A stretch of DNA of 64,000 bases from Paenibacillus oryzisoli (GCF_001653565.1 NZ_LYPB01000071.1:62001-126000), one strand, 5' to 3'. Shown: positions 35,642-44,971, counted from the stretch's first letter. The notes: a model not told the origin generated them from the sequence alone. Numbers and translations: made by a program.

Positions 35642-35956
35642 ATGTTTCTATTGGCAGAAGATGCTGCAAGCACAGGTGCAGTAGGATATTTGTATACATA
35701 CGGGCCGTTGGTGCTCATGTTCGTAGTTTTGTACTTCTTACTTATTCGTCCACAGCAAAAAAGACAGAAAACACGTAGTCAAATGCTCGGAGGATTGAAA
35801 AAAGGGGATAAGGTTGTTACGATTGGCGGGCTTCACGGCACGATTGTAGAAATCACAGATGACATTTGCGTACTTCGCGTAAACGATGCTACGAAAATGA
35901 CTTTTGATCGCTCGGCGGTTAATGCAGTTGCACAAACGCAAGCAACGAAAGAGTAA
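35642..35956 (+). CDS. yajC: Preprotein translocase subunit YajC
   Basis: A 104-residue single-pass membrane protein associated with SecDF. The N-terminal hydrophobic helix (about 20-36, PLVLMFVVLYFLLI) is followed by RPQQKRQKTRSQML and GGLKKGDKVVTIGGLHGTIVEI, the YajC signature. GAGAGGAGG precedes the ATG, 15 bases after tgt. A terminator shared with the convergent PAP2 gene follows. Confidence 0.95.
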   Translation: MFLLAEDAASTGAVGYLYTYGPLVLMFVVLYFLLIRPQQKRQKTRSQMLGGLKKGDKVVTIGGLHGTIVEITDDICVLRVNDATKMTFDRSAVNAVAQTQATKE

Positions 35957-35962
35957 GCATAC

Positions 35963-35997
35963 AAAAAGCGAGGTCCTATAATAGGCTCTCGCTTTTT
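35963..35997. terminator. Bidirectional terminator between yajC and the PAP2 gene
   Basis: AAAAAGCGAG (35963-35972) pairs with CTCGCTTTTT (35988-35997). Confidence 0.85.
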
Positions 35998-36017
35998 ATT
36001 TGCTTATTTACTTGATA

Positions 36018-36917
36018 TTAATATTCGTTATTCTTTACTGGCCGCTTAAGGAGTGCACGCTCACCAAGGATTAGTCGACCTTCAGCAATTCGTAGACCCA
36101 TTCGAGCAGCGACGACACCGAGCACAACACCAGCACACATATCGGACAACCAGTGAATACCTAGATAGAAGATTGTGAAAATAATAAAGGCTGCTGAGCA
36201 GGGAACGAAAATTTTCCAAAACATGTTCCGGCTTTTTACAGCGATAACCGCCATTGAAACTGAGATGGATGTGTGCAAACTTGGGAAGCAATTGTCGAGT
36301 CCTGATAAAGGTCTGTAATCTTGCTCGAAGGTTGGGAACACATCTAAAATGAGTAGATCAACTTTTGGGTGGAAAAACCATACTTCATTAACTGGAAAAA
36401 AGAGGTAAAACGGGATGGCTATCATATAATTGAACATCAACGCATAACAGACGGCATAGAAAAGTTTATGATTCTTCTGGTAGGTGTAAATAGCAATTGA
36501 AGTAATCATAATTGATGGGAAGATAATAACATAGAAATAACTACATACGACCGTAAGGATATCATTATGAAAAAAGTTCTGGATCGTTGCGACAAAGTCA
36601 CCTTCGATGCCGTAGATCGATTTCGTGAAATCAGCTTTGTACTGCATGCCCTTCTCGATGGCCATTTCCATCTTGTTAAACATGAGAATCATGAGCAAAG
36701 CGATAAAGTGAAACAGGAACTTACGTGATGTAAATATTTCATGAACTAAGGAGCTAGCAATGGTGTATGGGCTCTTTCGCGTTGCAATAATTACAAAAGC
36801 GAAAATTGTTAGTACAATATAAACTGTCGCATGCGTCATAGATTGAAAAGGGCTCAAGTTGTATCCCCCTATATATTGGAAGTTTTGTGCGGCAATAACT
36901 ATGACATTATACCACAT
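36018..36917 (-). CDS. PAP2 superfamily membrane phosphatase
   Basis: A 299-residue protein with about six to seven transmembrane segments. The PAP2 phosphatase motifs are near the C-terminus: LDNCFPSLHTSISVSMA (PSLH, motif 2) and YLGIHWLSDMCAGVVLG (HWxSD, motif 3). A classical KXXXXXXRP motif 1 is not evident, which fits the inositol-phosphorylceramide-synthase/Aur1-like branch. The likely activity is removal or transfer of a phosphate on a lipid such as undecaprenyl pyrophosphate or phosphatidate; the substrate is not predictable. The next minus-strand gene ends 36 bases beyond its start. Confidence 0.82.
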   Translation of the reverse strand: MWYNVIVIAAQNFQYIGGYNLSPFQSMTHATVYIVLTIFAFVIIATRKSPYTIASSLVHEIFTSRKFLFHFIALLMILMFNKMEMAIEKGMQYKADFTKSIYGIEGDFVATIQNFFHNDILTVVCSYFYVIIFPSIMITSIAIYTYQKNHKLFYAVCYALMFNYMIAIPFYLFFPVNEVWFFHPKVDLLILDVFPTFEQDYRPLSGLDNCFPSLHTSISVSMAVIAVKSRNMFWKIFVPCSAAFIIFTIFYLGIHWLSDMCAGVVLGVVAARMGLRIAEGRLILGERALLKRPVKNNEY

Positions 36918-36953
36918 TCAACGGGGGGGAAGTGCAATCTTCACGGAAAAGAC

Positions 36954-37352
36954 TTATTTCTGAGTATTTACACCAAGTATGCCGCCGAGCGCCCCAGATG
37001 CGAATAAAATGCCAAGCAACTGGAGGGACTGAAGATTCAACCCTGCATCGAATGCCAGAAAACCGACTAAGAAAATGAGAATGAAATAGAAGATGCCGAC
37101 CATACCCCCGTGATACCAGCCGCGGTTACCGGCCCGTTTGCCTGAGACCCATCCTCCAATAAATAAGGAGACTGCATGGATAATGGTTGTTAATGTGTGT
37201 AAGGAGCTTTCTTGTGTGCTGGTTAAAAGCAAAAACAAAGAGGTCACAATCGTTCCAATGGTCATCATACTAAATGAATAGAGTAGTCCTGAAAATAATG
37301 GTGATGAGATTCGAATGGGACTGACCGTTTTCATAGGGTTCACAGACATCAT
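36954..37352 (-). CDS. TIGR04086/YrzE-type membrane protein
   Basis: A 132-residue protein with four transmembrane segments (about 20-42, 52-68, 80-101, 108-127). The pattern FIGGWVSGKRAGNRGWYHGGMVGIFY is characteristic of the TIGR04086 family found near yajC/spoVB in Bacillales. Function is unknown. AGGAAAGG sits immediately before tandem ATG codons, so the second ATG (37349) is equally possible. It probably forms a unit with the PAP2 gene downstream. Confidence 0.75.
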   Translation of the reverse strand: MMSVNPMKTVSPIRISSPLFSGLLYSFSMMTIGTIVTSLFLLLTSTQESSLHTLTTIIHAVSLFIGGWVSGKRAGNRGWYHGGMVGIFYFILIFLVGFLAFDAGLNLQSLQLLGILFASGALGGILGVNTQK

Positions 37353-37445
37353 TCCTTTCCTATATTCGAACGCTTCATTAACATCATTGTATGGCCAAGC
37401 ACATAGAATTAGTACAAACTATAGATCAAAGGAGTGTGAATATTT

Positions 37446-38774
37446 ATGACTGAATTCTCTCAAGGTCCAGTATTGTGGCAAGCCATAGCTGCCCTGCTTA
37501 TTTTTGCAGCTGCTTACGTTTGCATATTGATAGAAAAATGGGATCGTATGTATACCGCGCTTGCTGGGGCTAGTTTAATGTTGATATTAGGCATTGTGCC
37601 GTTCTCCAAAGCATTTACAACTTTCGCAAGTTGGCCAATTTTAATCTATCTCGTGAGTCTTTTCATTATTTCTAGCATTTTTCAGAAAACAGGTATTATC
37701 ACCTATGTAGTTAGTGCCATTGTTCGAAAATATCGCATGCGAGCATTGACACTCATTATCAGTCTTTCTCTGATCGCAGCGCTAATTTCCGCACTACTGG
37801 ACAGTTTAATGGCTGTCGTTGTTATCATTCCATTCATCATTATTGCATCCAAAAAAATGAGGTTGCTGCCAGCCCCATTTCTAATCTCAGTATTGTTATC
37901 AGTACATATTGGTGGAGCAGCAACGATTATGGGGAATATACCTAGCCGTATGCTTGGTGCTTCAGGACACATATCAGCGGGGGAAATGTTTATCAAGTTG
38001 TTTCCACTGATTTGCTTACTGTTAGCTGCCGTTTACTTCACGATGTGGTTGATTTATCGAAAGCGCTTGGTGGCAGCAGAAGCACATATGCGCGAGCTGC
38101 TAAGCTTAAAGCCAAGCTCCTATTTATCTCCCCATAGAGAGTTCGTATTAGGAAGCAGTATTATTACGGGGCTAACCATACTTATATTATGTCTTCATGG
38201 TGTATTAGGATGGAGTCCGGCTTACATCGCAGCTTCGGGGGCTTTTGCTTTACTTATCATGAATTACAGAGATATGAAAGAGCTAATAAAAACGAAGGAT
38301 TATGGTGCCGTCTGGCATCACATAAGAGAAACACAATGGCTCTTTTTCTTGGGACTGTTTATTATGGTTGGGGGCTTAACGTATGCAGGATTTTCAGGGT
38401 TCATTGCAAATCGAGGTCTTGAACTAAGCCAAGGGAGCATCTCGTTCCTTTCTATTTTATTGCTATGGTTGAATAGCTTTGGCACAGCCATGATGGATAA
38501 TATCCCGTTCATTGCTGCGATGATGCCAATTGTGGATGGGATGGACCCGCTGGTAGACATACCTGTACAGCCGATGTGGTGGGCGTTGATTGTTGGAAGC
38601 GCGATCGGGAGCGGTGTGACACTCGTAAGTTCGATAGCTAGCTTATACGCGGCATCTTTTGCCTATCACGATGGTGTGAAGTTGAAACAAAGTGAGTATG
38701 TGATCGTGGCTGCCCCGATCTGTTTCGTACTGCTGTTGATTTCTACATTATATTTCAAATTATTCTTGTTGTAA
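37446..38774 (+). CDS. SLC13 / ArsB-NhaD superfamily permease
   Basis: A 442-residue polytopic protein with about eleven membrane segments. Ion-transporter superfamily features include LDSLMAVVVIIPFII and HIGGAATIMGNIPSRMLGASGHIS in the first half and LNSFGTAMMDNIPFIAAMMPIV in the second. These are the paired helical-hairpin motifs with DN/GN residues of this group. It may be an anion:sodium symporter, an arsenite-like exporter or a Na+/H+ antiporter; no ars genes are near. The start is ATG 37446 behind AAAGGAG. Confidence 0.85.
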   Translation: MTEFSQGPVLWQAIAALLIFAAAYVCILIEKWDRMYTALAGASLMLILGIVPFSKAFTTFASWPILIYLVSLFIISSIFQKTGIITYVVSAIVRKYRMRALTLIISLSLIAALISALLDSLMAVVVIIPFIIIASKKMRLLPAPFLISVLLSVHIGGAATIMGNIPSRMLGASGHISAGEMFIKLFPLICLLLAAVYFTMWLIYRKRLVAAEAHMRELLSLKPSSYLSPHREFVLGSSIITGLTILILCLHGVLGWSPAYIAASGAFALLIMNYRDMKELIKTKDYGAVWHHIRETQWLFFLGLFIMVGGLTYAGFSGFIANRGLELSQGSISFLSILLLWLNSFGTAMMDNIPFIAAMMPIVDGMDPLVDIPVQPMWWALIVGSAIGSGVTLVSSIASLYAASFAYHDGVKLKQSEYVIVAAPICFVLLLISTLYFKLFLL

Positions 38775-38881
38775 TTGCCAACAATTGAATACGTAATATC
38801 TGCATGATGAGGTACGTACACGGTCAGAATACCAGTGAACTCCGAGAACAAGCTAGAGCTTGAGAATCAGGGAGGAAAGCG

Positions 38882-39568
38882 ATGGATATTCTGACCATTT
38901 TTTTGCGTACGGTGCTTATCTATTTTGTGGTATTTCTCATGCTGCGTATCATGGGGAAAAGGGAAATCGGCAAGCTGTCACTATTCGATCTAGTCATTTC
39001 GATCATGATTGCGGAAATTGCCGTATTCGTGCTTGAGGACGTGAAGAAGCCGCTAATGTCTGGCATTTTACCCATGGGAACTCTGGTGCTTATTCAAGTT
39101 GTGATTGCCTACATTACGTTAAAGAGTCGCACTATTCGTGTGCTTTTTGACGGGAAACCGAGTTTGCTTATCAACAAGGGAATGATTAATCGAGATGAAA
39201 TGAAGAAGCATCGTTATAATTTGGATGATCTGATGCTGCAATTACGACAAAATAAAGTTATGAACGTGGCTGATGTGGAATTTGCGATACTGGAACCTTC
39301 GGGGAAGTTAAGTGTAGTTGAGAAAGACAAAAATGACAAAGAGACAGAGACGGAAGTAACGAAATCAAAGAATGCGATACGTTACGAAGGTTTGCCGCTG
39401 CCTCTCATTATGGATGGCAAAGTACAAGACGATAATCTAGAGAAAATCGGCCAAACGAGGTTTTGGTTGAAAAATCAGCTCCAAGAAAAAGGGGCAAAGG
39501 ATTTTAAAGAAATTTTCTACTGTTCGATTGATCATCGCGGCAGAATGTTTCTTGATCGCAAGAGATGA
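38882..39568 (+). CDS. DUF421 (YetF/YkjA-type) membrane protein
   Basis: A 228-residue protein. Three N-terminal transmembrane helices (about 5-25, 37-52, 60-80) carry the family pattern LRIMGKREIGKLSLFDLVISIMIAEIA. A cytoplasmic DUF421 domain follows (about 85-225) with LLINKGMINRDEMKKHRYNLDDLMLQLR and ADVEFAILEPSGKLSV. In B. subtilis several homologues are SigmaG or SigmaF dependent and one subfamily acts in spore germination assembly; the role of this copy is inferred only. GGGAGG precedes the start. It is convergent with spoVB, with 14 bases between stops. Confidence 0.85.
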   Translation: MDILTIFLRTVLIYFVVFLMLRIMGKREIGKLSLFDLVISIMIAEIAVFVLEDVKKPLMSGILPMGTLVLIQVVIAYITLKSRTIRVLFDGKPSLLINKGMINRDEMKKHRYNLDDLMLQLRQNKVMNVADVEFAILEPSGKLSVVEKDKNDKETETEVTKSKNAIRYEGLPLPLIMDGKVQDDNLEKIGQTRFWLKNQLQEKGAKDFKEIFYCSIDHRGRMFLDRKR

Positions 39569-39582
39569 GTCGGTGCTGTCAG

Positions 39583-41154
39583 TCAACGAATTATTTTTTT
39601 GCCCATCGTCACCAGACGACTGATATCTTTGAGGCTGATAAGTCGGAATACCGTGATGAAAACGATGTAAGAGAAGAGGCCTAGCAACAAGGAGGAGAGG
39701 AAACGTATCCAAGTTGCAGATACCCAAGGTGTGTACATGATGATATAACAGACAGCACCGGAGAGCAGCATGGACGCGCCTATTTTCCCGAAACTGCTTC
39801 CTTCCATCCGGAATTTGAGCAGCCGAACGACACTATTCCAGTGCAAAAGTGTAACTAAAACGATATTCACGTTGATAGCGAATACAGCGCCTTGTATGCC
39901 CATTTCAGGCTTGCTTGCCAACCAATAGATTAAGAATAACTTAACTGTTGAGCCAATTAGCGTGTTGATTAGCGCAGCTCCGGGCTTGTTCAAAGCTTGC
40001 AGGGCAGATTGCAGCGGTGCTTGAAAATAAATAAATATCGCAATCGGTGCCATCATCTTAAGCATGACGCTGACTTCAGGCTGATTGTAGAGGTATTTGC
40101 AAATCGGTTCAGCGAGTACAAACATCAAGACTGAGAAGGGGGCACCTGTCACTAAGGCGAGCTTTAGCGATTGGTGCAGTCGCATATGGATCGTCTTAAG
40201 ATCTTTGCGGGCGGCAGCTTCACTTAATGATGGAATGAGAGAAACAGATAAGGACATGGTAAGCGCGCTCGGTAGGAGGATGATGGGAATAATCATACCT
40301 TGTAATGCGCCGTACTGGGCAGTTGCAAGTGATGTCGTGATGCCGGCGATTGCTAAACTCTGGGCAATTAAGATCGACTCCAGTAAGTAGGAGCCAGCTC
40401 CAATGAGTTTGCTTCCTGTGATTGGGATGGAGATGCGTAAGATTCTTCGCAGATTGGAGACTCGTCCTGTAGTTTTATGCGTACCAATGTGAGCAAGTGG
40501 AGTCTTGGATGAAGCTTTCTTATCCCATCGAAAATGAATAGCCAGTACGGCTAGTCCACCAATTTCACCTGCTAAGACGCCAATCATTGCACCTGCTGCT
40601 GCATATTCGATGCCATAGGGGATCATCATATACGAACATACGAGAACCATGACAATACGAATCAACGTTTCCATAATTTGCGATGTTGCGGTTGGGATCA
40701 TATTTTGTCTGCCTTGAAAGTAACCGCGGTATACGGCGGAGACGCCAATAATGGGGATCATGGGACTCATACATAGGAATGTGTAGTAAACGCGGGAGTC
40801 TGTCAGTAAATGTGACGTAATCCATGAAGCCCCAACGAGACAGATCGCGGTAAATATGAAGCTAAGAGATAGGGTGATTGCAAGGGAGATGCGCAGAATG
40901 CTGCGAATCCGTGTTTCATTTTTCTCTGCCTCTGCTTCAGCGATGAGCTTGGAGATGGCAACGGGAATACCTCCAGTAATGATGGTTAAAATAACGGATA
41001 GGAATGGCCATCCCATCTGATAAATGCCGATGCCTTCAGCTCCGATCACACGCGGTAAAGTCATTCGGGGTATGAAGCCAAGTATGCGATTCAAAATGCC
41101 CGCGGCGAGCAGGATCATTGTACCTCTTATAAACGACTGCTTGGTCACTGCCAT
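39583..41154 (-). CDS. spoVB: Stage V sporulation protein B, MATE-like lipid flippase family
   Basis: A 523-residue membrane protein with about fourteen transmembrane segments, of the polysaccharide/MurJ-type MOP superfamily. SpoVB is needed for spore cortex synthesis. Visible features are GTMILLAAGILNRILGFIPRMTLPRVIGAEGIGIYQM at the N-terminus (split by family-conserved GAEGIG), YRGYFQGRQNM and SIPITGSKLI. The start is ATG on the minus strand at 41154 with GGAAG 5 bases before. Upstream in-frame ATG codons to 41235 lack ribosome sites. The divergent comN gene follows B. subtilis order. Confidence 0.9.
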   Translation of the reverse strand: MAVTKQSFIRGTMILLAAGILNRILGFIPRMTLPRVIGAEGIGIYQMGWPFLSVILTIITGGIPVAISKLIAEAEAEKNETRIRSILRISLAITLSLSFIFTAICLVGASWITSHLLTDSRVYYTFLCMSPMIPIIGVSAVYRGYFQGRQNMIPTATSQIMETLIRIVMVLVCSYMMIPYGIEYAAAGAMIGVLAGEIGGLAVLAIHFRWDKKASSKTPLAHIGTHKTTGRVSNLRRILRISIPITGSKLIGAGSYLLESILIAQSLAIAGITTSLATAQYGALQGMIIPIILLPSALTMSLSVSLIPSLSEAAARKDLKTIHMRLHQSLKLALVTGAPFSVLMFVLAEPICKYLYNQPEVSVMLKMMAPIAIFIYFQAPLQSALQALNKPGAALINTLIGSTVKLFLIYWLASKPEMGIQGAVFAINVNIVLVTLLHWNSVVRLLKFRMEGSSFGKIGASMLLSGAVCYIIMYTPWVSATWIRFLSSLLLGLFSYIVFITVFRLISLKDISRLVTMGKKIIR

Positions 41155-41265
41155 ACCCTCTTCCGATAATGTCATACCTATGACTATGCGCGAGGTGGCC
41201 AAGCTCATGCTAAGATTTTGTGGATACGTATGCATTTGGCAGGAAATTCCGTAGTGGATATCGAA

Positions 41266-41280
41266 CTGTATAATATACAG
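41266..41280. promoter_or_regulatory. Palindrome overlapping a TATAAT upstream of comN
   Basis: CTGTATA-A-TATACAG is a perfect inverted repeat with a one-base centre, and it contains a TATAAT -10 box. Confidence 0.35.
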
Positions 41281-41352
41281 GTAAAATCGAATACCCTAGC
41301 TTATGTTTACGCAGATAGTTTTGCTTCTGCAAAACTTTTAGGAGGATCCCCC

Positions 41353-41637
41353 ATGAGTGAACTACAGGATAATGGAAGTGAAGAAGAGAAGCCAGGTATG
41401 TCGGATGAAGAACTGAATGAAATTATCGAAAGCTTGTGTTTAAGCAAAGTTGAAGAGTTTATTCTGCTTGGGTATGAGCATGTGACTGGTAAGGATATAT
41501 GGGATTGTGTAAGCGATAAATATCGCAAAACAGGCTTGCCTTCTATCCATCAAATCGTAAATGACATTTTATCCCTCAAATCTACAGCATTTATGAACTG
41601 GATGACGATTAGTATGTATAGAGGAGCCCAATTCTAA
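41353..41637 (+). CDS. comN: ComN-type post-transcriptional regulator
   Basis: A 94-residue protein. B. subtilis ComN (YrzD) controls comE mRNA after transcription and lies between spoVB and secDF, exactly as here. The core is SKVEEFILLGYEHVTGKDIWDCVSDKYRK followed by LPSIHQIVNDILSLKSTAFMNWMTI. GGAGG lies 8 bases before ATG 41353; the frame is open farther upstream but without a start signal. A terminator separates it from secD. Confidence 0.83.
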   Translation: MSELQDNGSEEEKPGMSDEELNEIIESLCLSKVEEFILLGYEHVTGKDIWDCVSDKYRKTGLPSIHQIVNDILSLKSTAFMNWMTISMYRGAQF

Positions 41638-41658
41638 GAATGGGCTTATTTTTTTTAT
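41624..41658 (+). terminator. Terminator after comN
   Basis: AGCCC-A-ATTCT pairs with AGAAT-GGGCT, followed by ATT and T8. The stem begins inside the last comN codons. Confidence 0.75.
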
Positions 41659-41673
41659 GCGGAACGACTTAAA

Positions 41674-41702
41674 TTGACTCGTTTTTCAGACCTGAGTATA
41701 AT
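41674..41702 (+). promoter_or_regulatory. Promoter of secD-secF
   Basis: TTGACT (41674-41679), 17 bases, TATAAT (41697-41702), 36 bases before the secD start. Confidence 0.75.
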
Positions 41703-41737
41703 AGGCATATTGAGTATTGAAGGGAGACTAGCAACAG

Positions 41738-42973
41738 ATGCTGGATTGGAAAAGAATTTCGTTCTTTTTTCTAACGGTCGTCATTGTTCTGGGTGCAGTT
41801 GGAGTTACGAGCCCTGGATTAGTAGACCGTATTAAGCTTGGATTGGATTTAAAAGGCGGGTTTGAAATTTTGTACACCGCTGAGCCATTAACGGCTGGAC
41901 AACCCCTCACGAAGGAAACGCTTACGGAAGCCGCACAAAGTCTTGCGAAACGTGCCGATTCCCTTGGTGTCGCTGAACCAGAGGTGTATCCAGAAGGATC
42001 AGATCGTATCCGTGTACGTCTTGCTGGTGTTGAGAACGAAGAAGAAGTTCGTACGTTGATGTCCAAGCCTTCTGTATTGACGTTCAGAGGCCCAGATGGC
42101 ACTGTGTACATGAACGGAACTGACTTCGTTGAGAACGCTGCGAAATTAAGCTACGATCCGAATACGAAGCAACCGATTGTTGAAATTAAAATGAAGAGCA
42201 GAGAGAAGTTCAAGGAAGTTACAACTAAACTTACTGGAAGCACACTCTCCATTTATTTGGATGATGATTTGCAATCGTCTGCATCGGTCAATTTCCCTAT
42301 CGATAGCGACTCCGCAATTATTACACAAACGAATGTTGCTGAGGCGACAAAAGTAGCGAAAATGATTAACTTAGGCGCAATGCCGCTTAAATTAACAGAA
42401 AAATACATACAACGTGTTGATGCTACATTAGGTAAAGCTTCCTTGCACGAGACAGCAAGAGCAGGGTTAATCGCTTCGGTCCTAATCTTCTTGTTCATGG
42501 TGCTGTACTACCGTGTTCCAGGTCTAGTAGCGGCTTTCACTTTGATTACTTATGTTTGGGTACTACTTGCGATCTTCGACTTTATGAATGCCACGTTGAC
42601 GTTGCCTGGTATTGCTGCCTTAGTGTTAGGCGCAGGGATGGCTGTCGATGCGAACATTATCACATACGAGCGTATTCGCGAAGAAATTCGTGCAGGCAAG
42701 AGCATTCTTTCATCCTTGAAAGCAGGGACGAAGCATTCCTTCCGAACGATTATGGATGCGAACGTAACCAATTTAATCGCAGGTATCGTGCTTTATTATG
42801 TAGGGAACGGTGCTATTCGCGGTTTCGCAGTTATTACGATGATGAGTATTATTATCAGTATCTTAACGAACGTTTTGTTCTCCAGATGGCTGTTACATCT
42901 TATTATCCGGGGTAATTTGCTGAAAAAGCCAAGTTATTTCGGTGTAAAGGAGGCAGACATCCGTGGACTCTAA
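41738..42973 (+). CDS. secD: Protein translocase subunit SecD
   Basis: SecD with SecF uses the proton gradient to help SecYEG export. The 411-residue protein has an N-terminal membrane segment, the LGLDLKGGFEILY motif (about 33-45), an extracytoplasmic P1 domain (about 45-235) and five C-terminal membrane helices with LPGIAALVLGAGMAVDANIITYERIREE, where the Asp is important for proton coupling. SecD and SecF are separate genes here, whereas B. subtilis has one fused protein. It overlaps secF by 11 bases. Confidence 0.96.
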   Translation: MLDWKRISFFFLTVVIVLGAVGVTSPGLVDRIKLGLDLKGGFEILYTAEPLTAGQPLTKETLTEAAQSLAKRADSLGVAEPEVYPEGSDRIRVRLAGVENEEEVRTLMSKPSVLTFRGPDGTVYMNGTDFVENAAKLSYDPNTKQPIVEIKMKSREKFKEVTTKLTGSTLSIYLDDDLQSSASVNFPIDSDSAIITQTNVAEATKVAKMINLGAMPLKLTEKYIQRVDATLGKASLHETARAGLIASVLIFLFMVLYYRVPGLVAAFTLITYVWVLLAIFDFMNATLTLPGIAALVLGAGMAVDANIITYERIREEIRAGKSILSSLKAGTKHSFRTIMDANVTNLIAGIVLYYVGNGAIRGFAVITMMSIIISILTNVLFSRWLLHLIIRGNLLKKPSYFGVKEADIRGL

Positions 42974-43889
42974 GAAAAAGTACGATTTTGTCAAAAATCG
43001 CAATATCTATTTCATTATATCGGCTGTTATTCTAATCGCAGGGTTAATCGTTATCCTAACCTCGAGTATGAATTTCGGAGTCGATTTCAAAGCAGGAACG
43101 AATATTGACCTTGTTGTCGGCAAGCAGCTGGATGGCGCGAAGGTTGAAGAAATTTTACATGGTTTGAACACAAGCGGCGATGTGAAATCGAAATATGCGG
43201 ATCCTACAATCGGTGGTAATAATAGTGATCGAGTGTCAATTCGTTTCGATGACGTATTAGACGATGCGACGGTGAACAAAATCCAGACCGCATTTGCAAC
43301 TGCTTATAGTGCAGAGGTATCGAAGGAAATTAATACAGTTGATCCACAGCTTGCTAAAGAGTTATTGATGAAAGCCGTGTATGCTGTTGCCATTTCAAGC
43401 GTATTGATCTGTCTGTATGTGAGCATCCGTTTTGAATGGCGTTTTGCCTTGGCTGCGATTATCGCAATCCTGCATGATGCGTTCATCGTTATCGCGATGT
43501 TTGCGATTTTCCGCTTCGAAGTGAACCTACCCTTCCTTGCGGCTGTATTGACCACGATTGGTTATTCCATTAATGATAAGATCGTTATCTTTGACCGGAT
43601 ACGTGAGAATCTACGGTTTGCTAAACTGAAGACAGATGCAGATTTAATTGCCCTCGTTAACGATAGTATCTGGCAAACGATGGCACGTAACATTAATACA
43701 GTTCTCGTTGTGTTAATCGCTGCAGGTTGTTTGTACTTGTTCGGAAGCGAGTCGATTAAGTTGTTCGCTTTGGCCAAGTTAATCGGTTTGACGAGTGGTG
43801 CCTACTCTTCCGTCTTCATTGCATGTTCCTTATGGTATTTGTTCAAAAGAAATTCGTTAATGCGTTCTAAAAAGAAAGCTGCAGCGTAA
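42963..43889 (+). CDS. secF: Protein translocase subunit SecF
   Basis: A 308-residue partner of SecD. It has an N-terminal helix, the GVDFKAGTNIDLVV motif (about 40-53), a short P4 domain, then five helices with LHDAFIVIAMFAIFRFEVNLPFLAAVLTTIGYSINDKIVIFDRIRE-type RND motifs. It starts at GTG 42963 in a different frame from secD, with AAAGGAGG 9 bases upstream inside secD. The separate ribosome site argues for a true split rather than a frameshift. Confidence 0.96.
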   Translation: MDSKKKYDFVKNRNIYFIISAVILIAGLIVILTSSMNFGVDFKAGTNIDLVVGKQLDGAKVEEILHGLNTSGDVKSKYADPTIGGNNSDRVSIRFDDVLDDATVNKIQTAFATAYSAEVSKEINTVDPQLAKELLMKAVYAVAISSVLICLYVSIRFEWRFALAAIIAILHDAFIVIAMFAIFRFEVNLPFLAAVLTTIGYSINDKIVIFDRIRENLRFAKLKTDADLIALVNDSIWQTMARNINTVLVVLIAAGCLYLFGSESIKLFALAKLIGLTSGAYSSVFIACSLWYLFKRNSLMRSKKKAAA

Positions 43890-43903
43890 TAACCATAATA
43901 ACC

Positions 43904-43929
43904 GGCCGCGTGAACTTTGCGCGGCCTTT
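43904..43929 (+). terminator. Hairpin terminator after secF
   Basis: GGCCGCG (43904-43910) pairs perfectly with CGCGGCC (43920-43926), followed by TTTGT. The T tract is short, so read-through is likely. Confidence 0.6.
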
Positions 43930-43954
43930 GTATCCGTTCAGGGGGAATGTCCAC

Positions 43955-44905
43955 GTGAATGAAGAGGGGCTTCGTAAGACAGAATTTGCGCTTTGGTCAG
44001 CAATGCTTGTACTTACTGTGTTGGCTTGTGGGATGGGAATAGTGGGCTTTGGTGTACATAGTAATTCTCTGATCGCAGCTGCGGCACAGTCAGCAGCTGG
44101 AATATGTGTAGTGGCTGCTGCCATCGCTAGAGTTAGAACGATGAGTGCGCAGTTGGCCAGAGCATCTTTCCGGGGATTGGATCTACGAATATCCATGGGT
44201 TCGATTCTATTGATTGTCCTGATCATGCTTATTGGGGCGGAATTAGGTGTCATAGCGGTTAAATCCGTGATAAACCAGTTCAAATATGAGGCCGCCATGA
44301 TGAATGTTGCCCTTCTCGTAATAGCGCTGCTTGCGAGGGAAGCGATGTTCCAACTCTTAAGCAGGCTTGGCAACCAATTAGGGACGGAGGAATGGATTGC
44401 CAGTGCACGAAGACGCCGTTCCGATATATACTCTTCTTTTGTGGTCATTGTAGGTGTTCTCTCGACCATGTTGGTTCAAGCATTCGGCTTTACGGGGTTT
44501 TCTTATATAGATACATGTGCGGGACTCATCGTTGCACTCTTTATTGGTCAAATGGGATTCTCATTAGTCAGCAAAACCATATCCATACCAACTGAAAAAG
44601 TTCTTCACGAGGAAGAGGCAACTGACTATGTGAATGCTGTTCAAAAGATTCACGGTGTGATTACTGTAGATGACCTGAACGCGAGAGAACATGGGCATTA
44701 TGTGGTCATCGATATGACAATCAGTGTCAATCCTAAGCTTTCTGTTTGGGAAGGGCATGAGGTGTCTAAGAAGATTAAACAACAGCTGATGAAGCAATAC
44801 CAACATATCTCGCATGTCTATATTCATGTGAATCCTTACGATGCAGGTTATCCCTATAAACAAGGGGATGTGGAAGCAAGTGAGCTGCCATCTGTTCTAC
44901 ACTAA
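43955..44905 (+). CDS. Cation diffusion facilitator family protein with atypical metal site
   Basis: A 316-residue protein with six transmembrane segments and a C-terminal ferredoxin-like cytoplasmic domain (about 215-300, VNAVQKIHGVITVDDLNAREHGHYVVIDMTISV), the CDF layout. CDF proteins usually exchange Zn, Mn or Fe for protons through a site of two HxxxD/DxxxD pairs in helices 2 and 5. Here helix 2 reads HSNSLIAAAAQSAAG without Asp, and helix 5 ARRRRSDIYSS keeps only one Asp. Transport of the usual substrates is therefore uncertain. The start is GTG 43955 after AGGGGGA. It sits between secF and recJ. Confidence 0.8.
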   Translation: MNEEGLRKTEFALWSAMLVLTVLACGMGIVGFGVHSNSLIAAAAQSAAGICVVAAAIARVRTMSAQLARASFRGLDLRISMGSILLIVLIMLIGAELGVIAVKSVINQFKYEAAMMNVALLVIALLAREAMFQLLSRLGNQLGTEEWIASARRRRSDIYSSFVVIVGVLSTMLVQAFGFTGFSYIDTCAGLIVALFIGQMGFSLVSKTISIPTEKVLHEEEATDYVNAVQKIHGVITVDDLNAREHGHYVVIDMTISVNPKLSVWEGHEVSKKIKQQLMKQYQHISHVYIHVNPYDAGYPYKQGDVEASELPSVLH

Positions 44906-44971
44906 ATCATTGTTTTCGAAGATTACGTACCCAGAGATTTTCATCGGAAAACACCAAGGAGGAGCTATCAA

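Noticed and set aside
42900..42990. Frameshift splitting a fused SecDF
   Set aside because: secF has its own GTG and an AAAGGAGG at correct spacing, and both proteins have complete domain ends.
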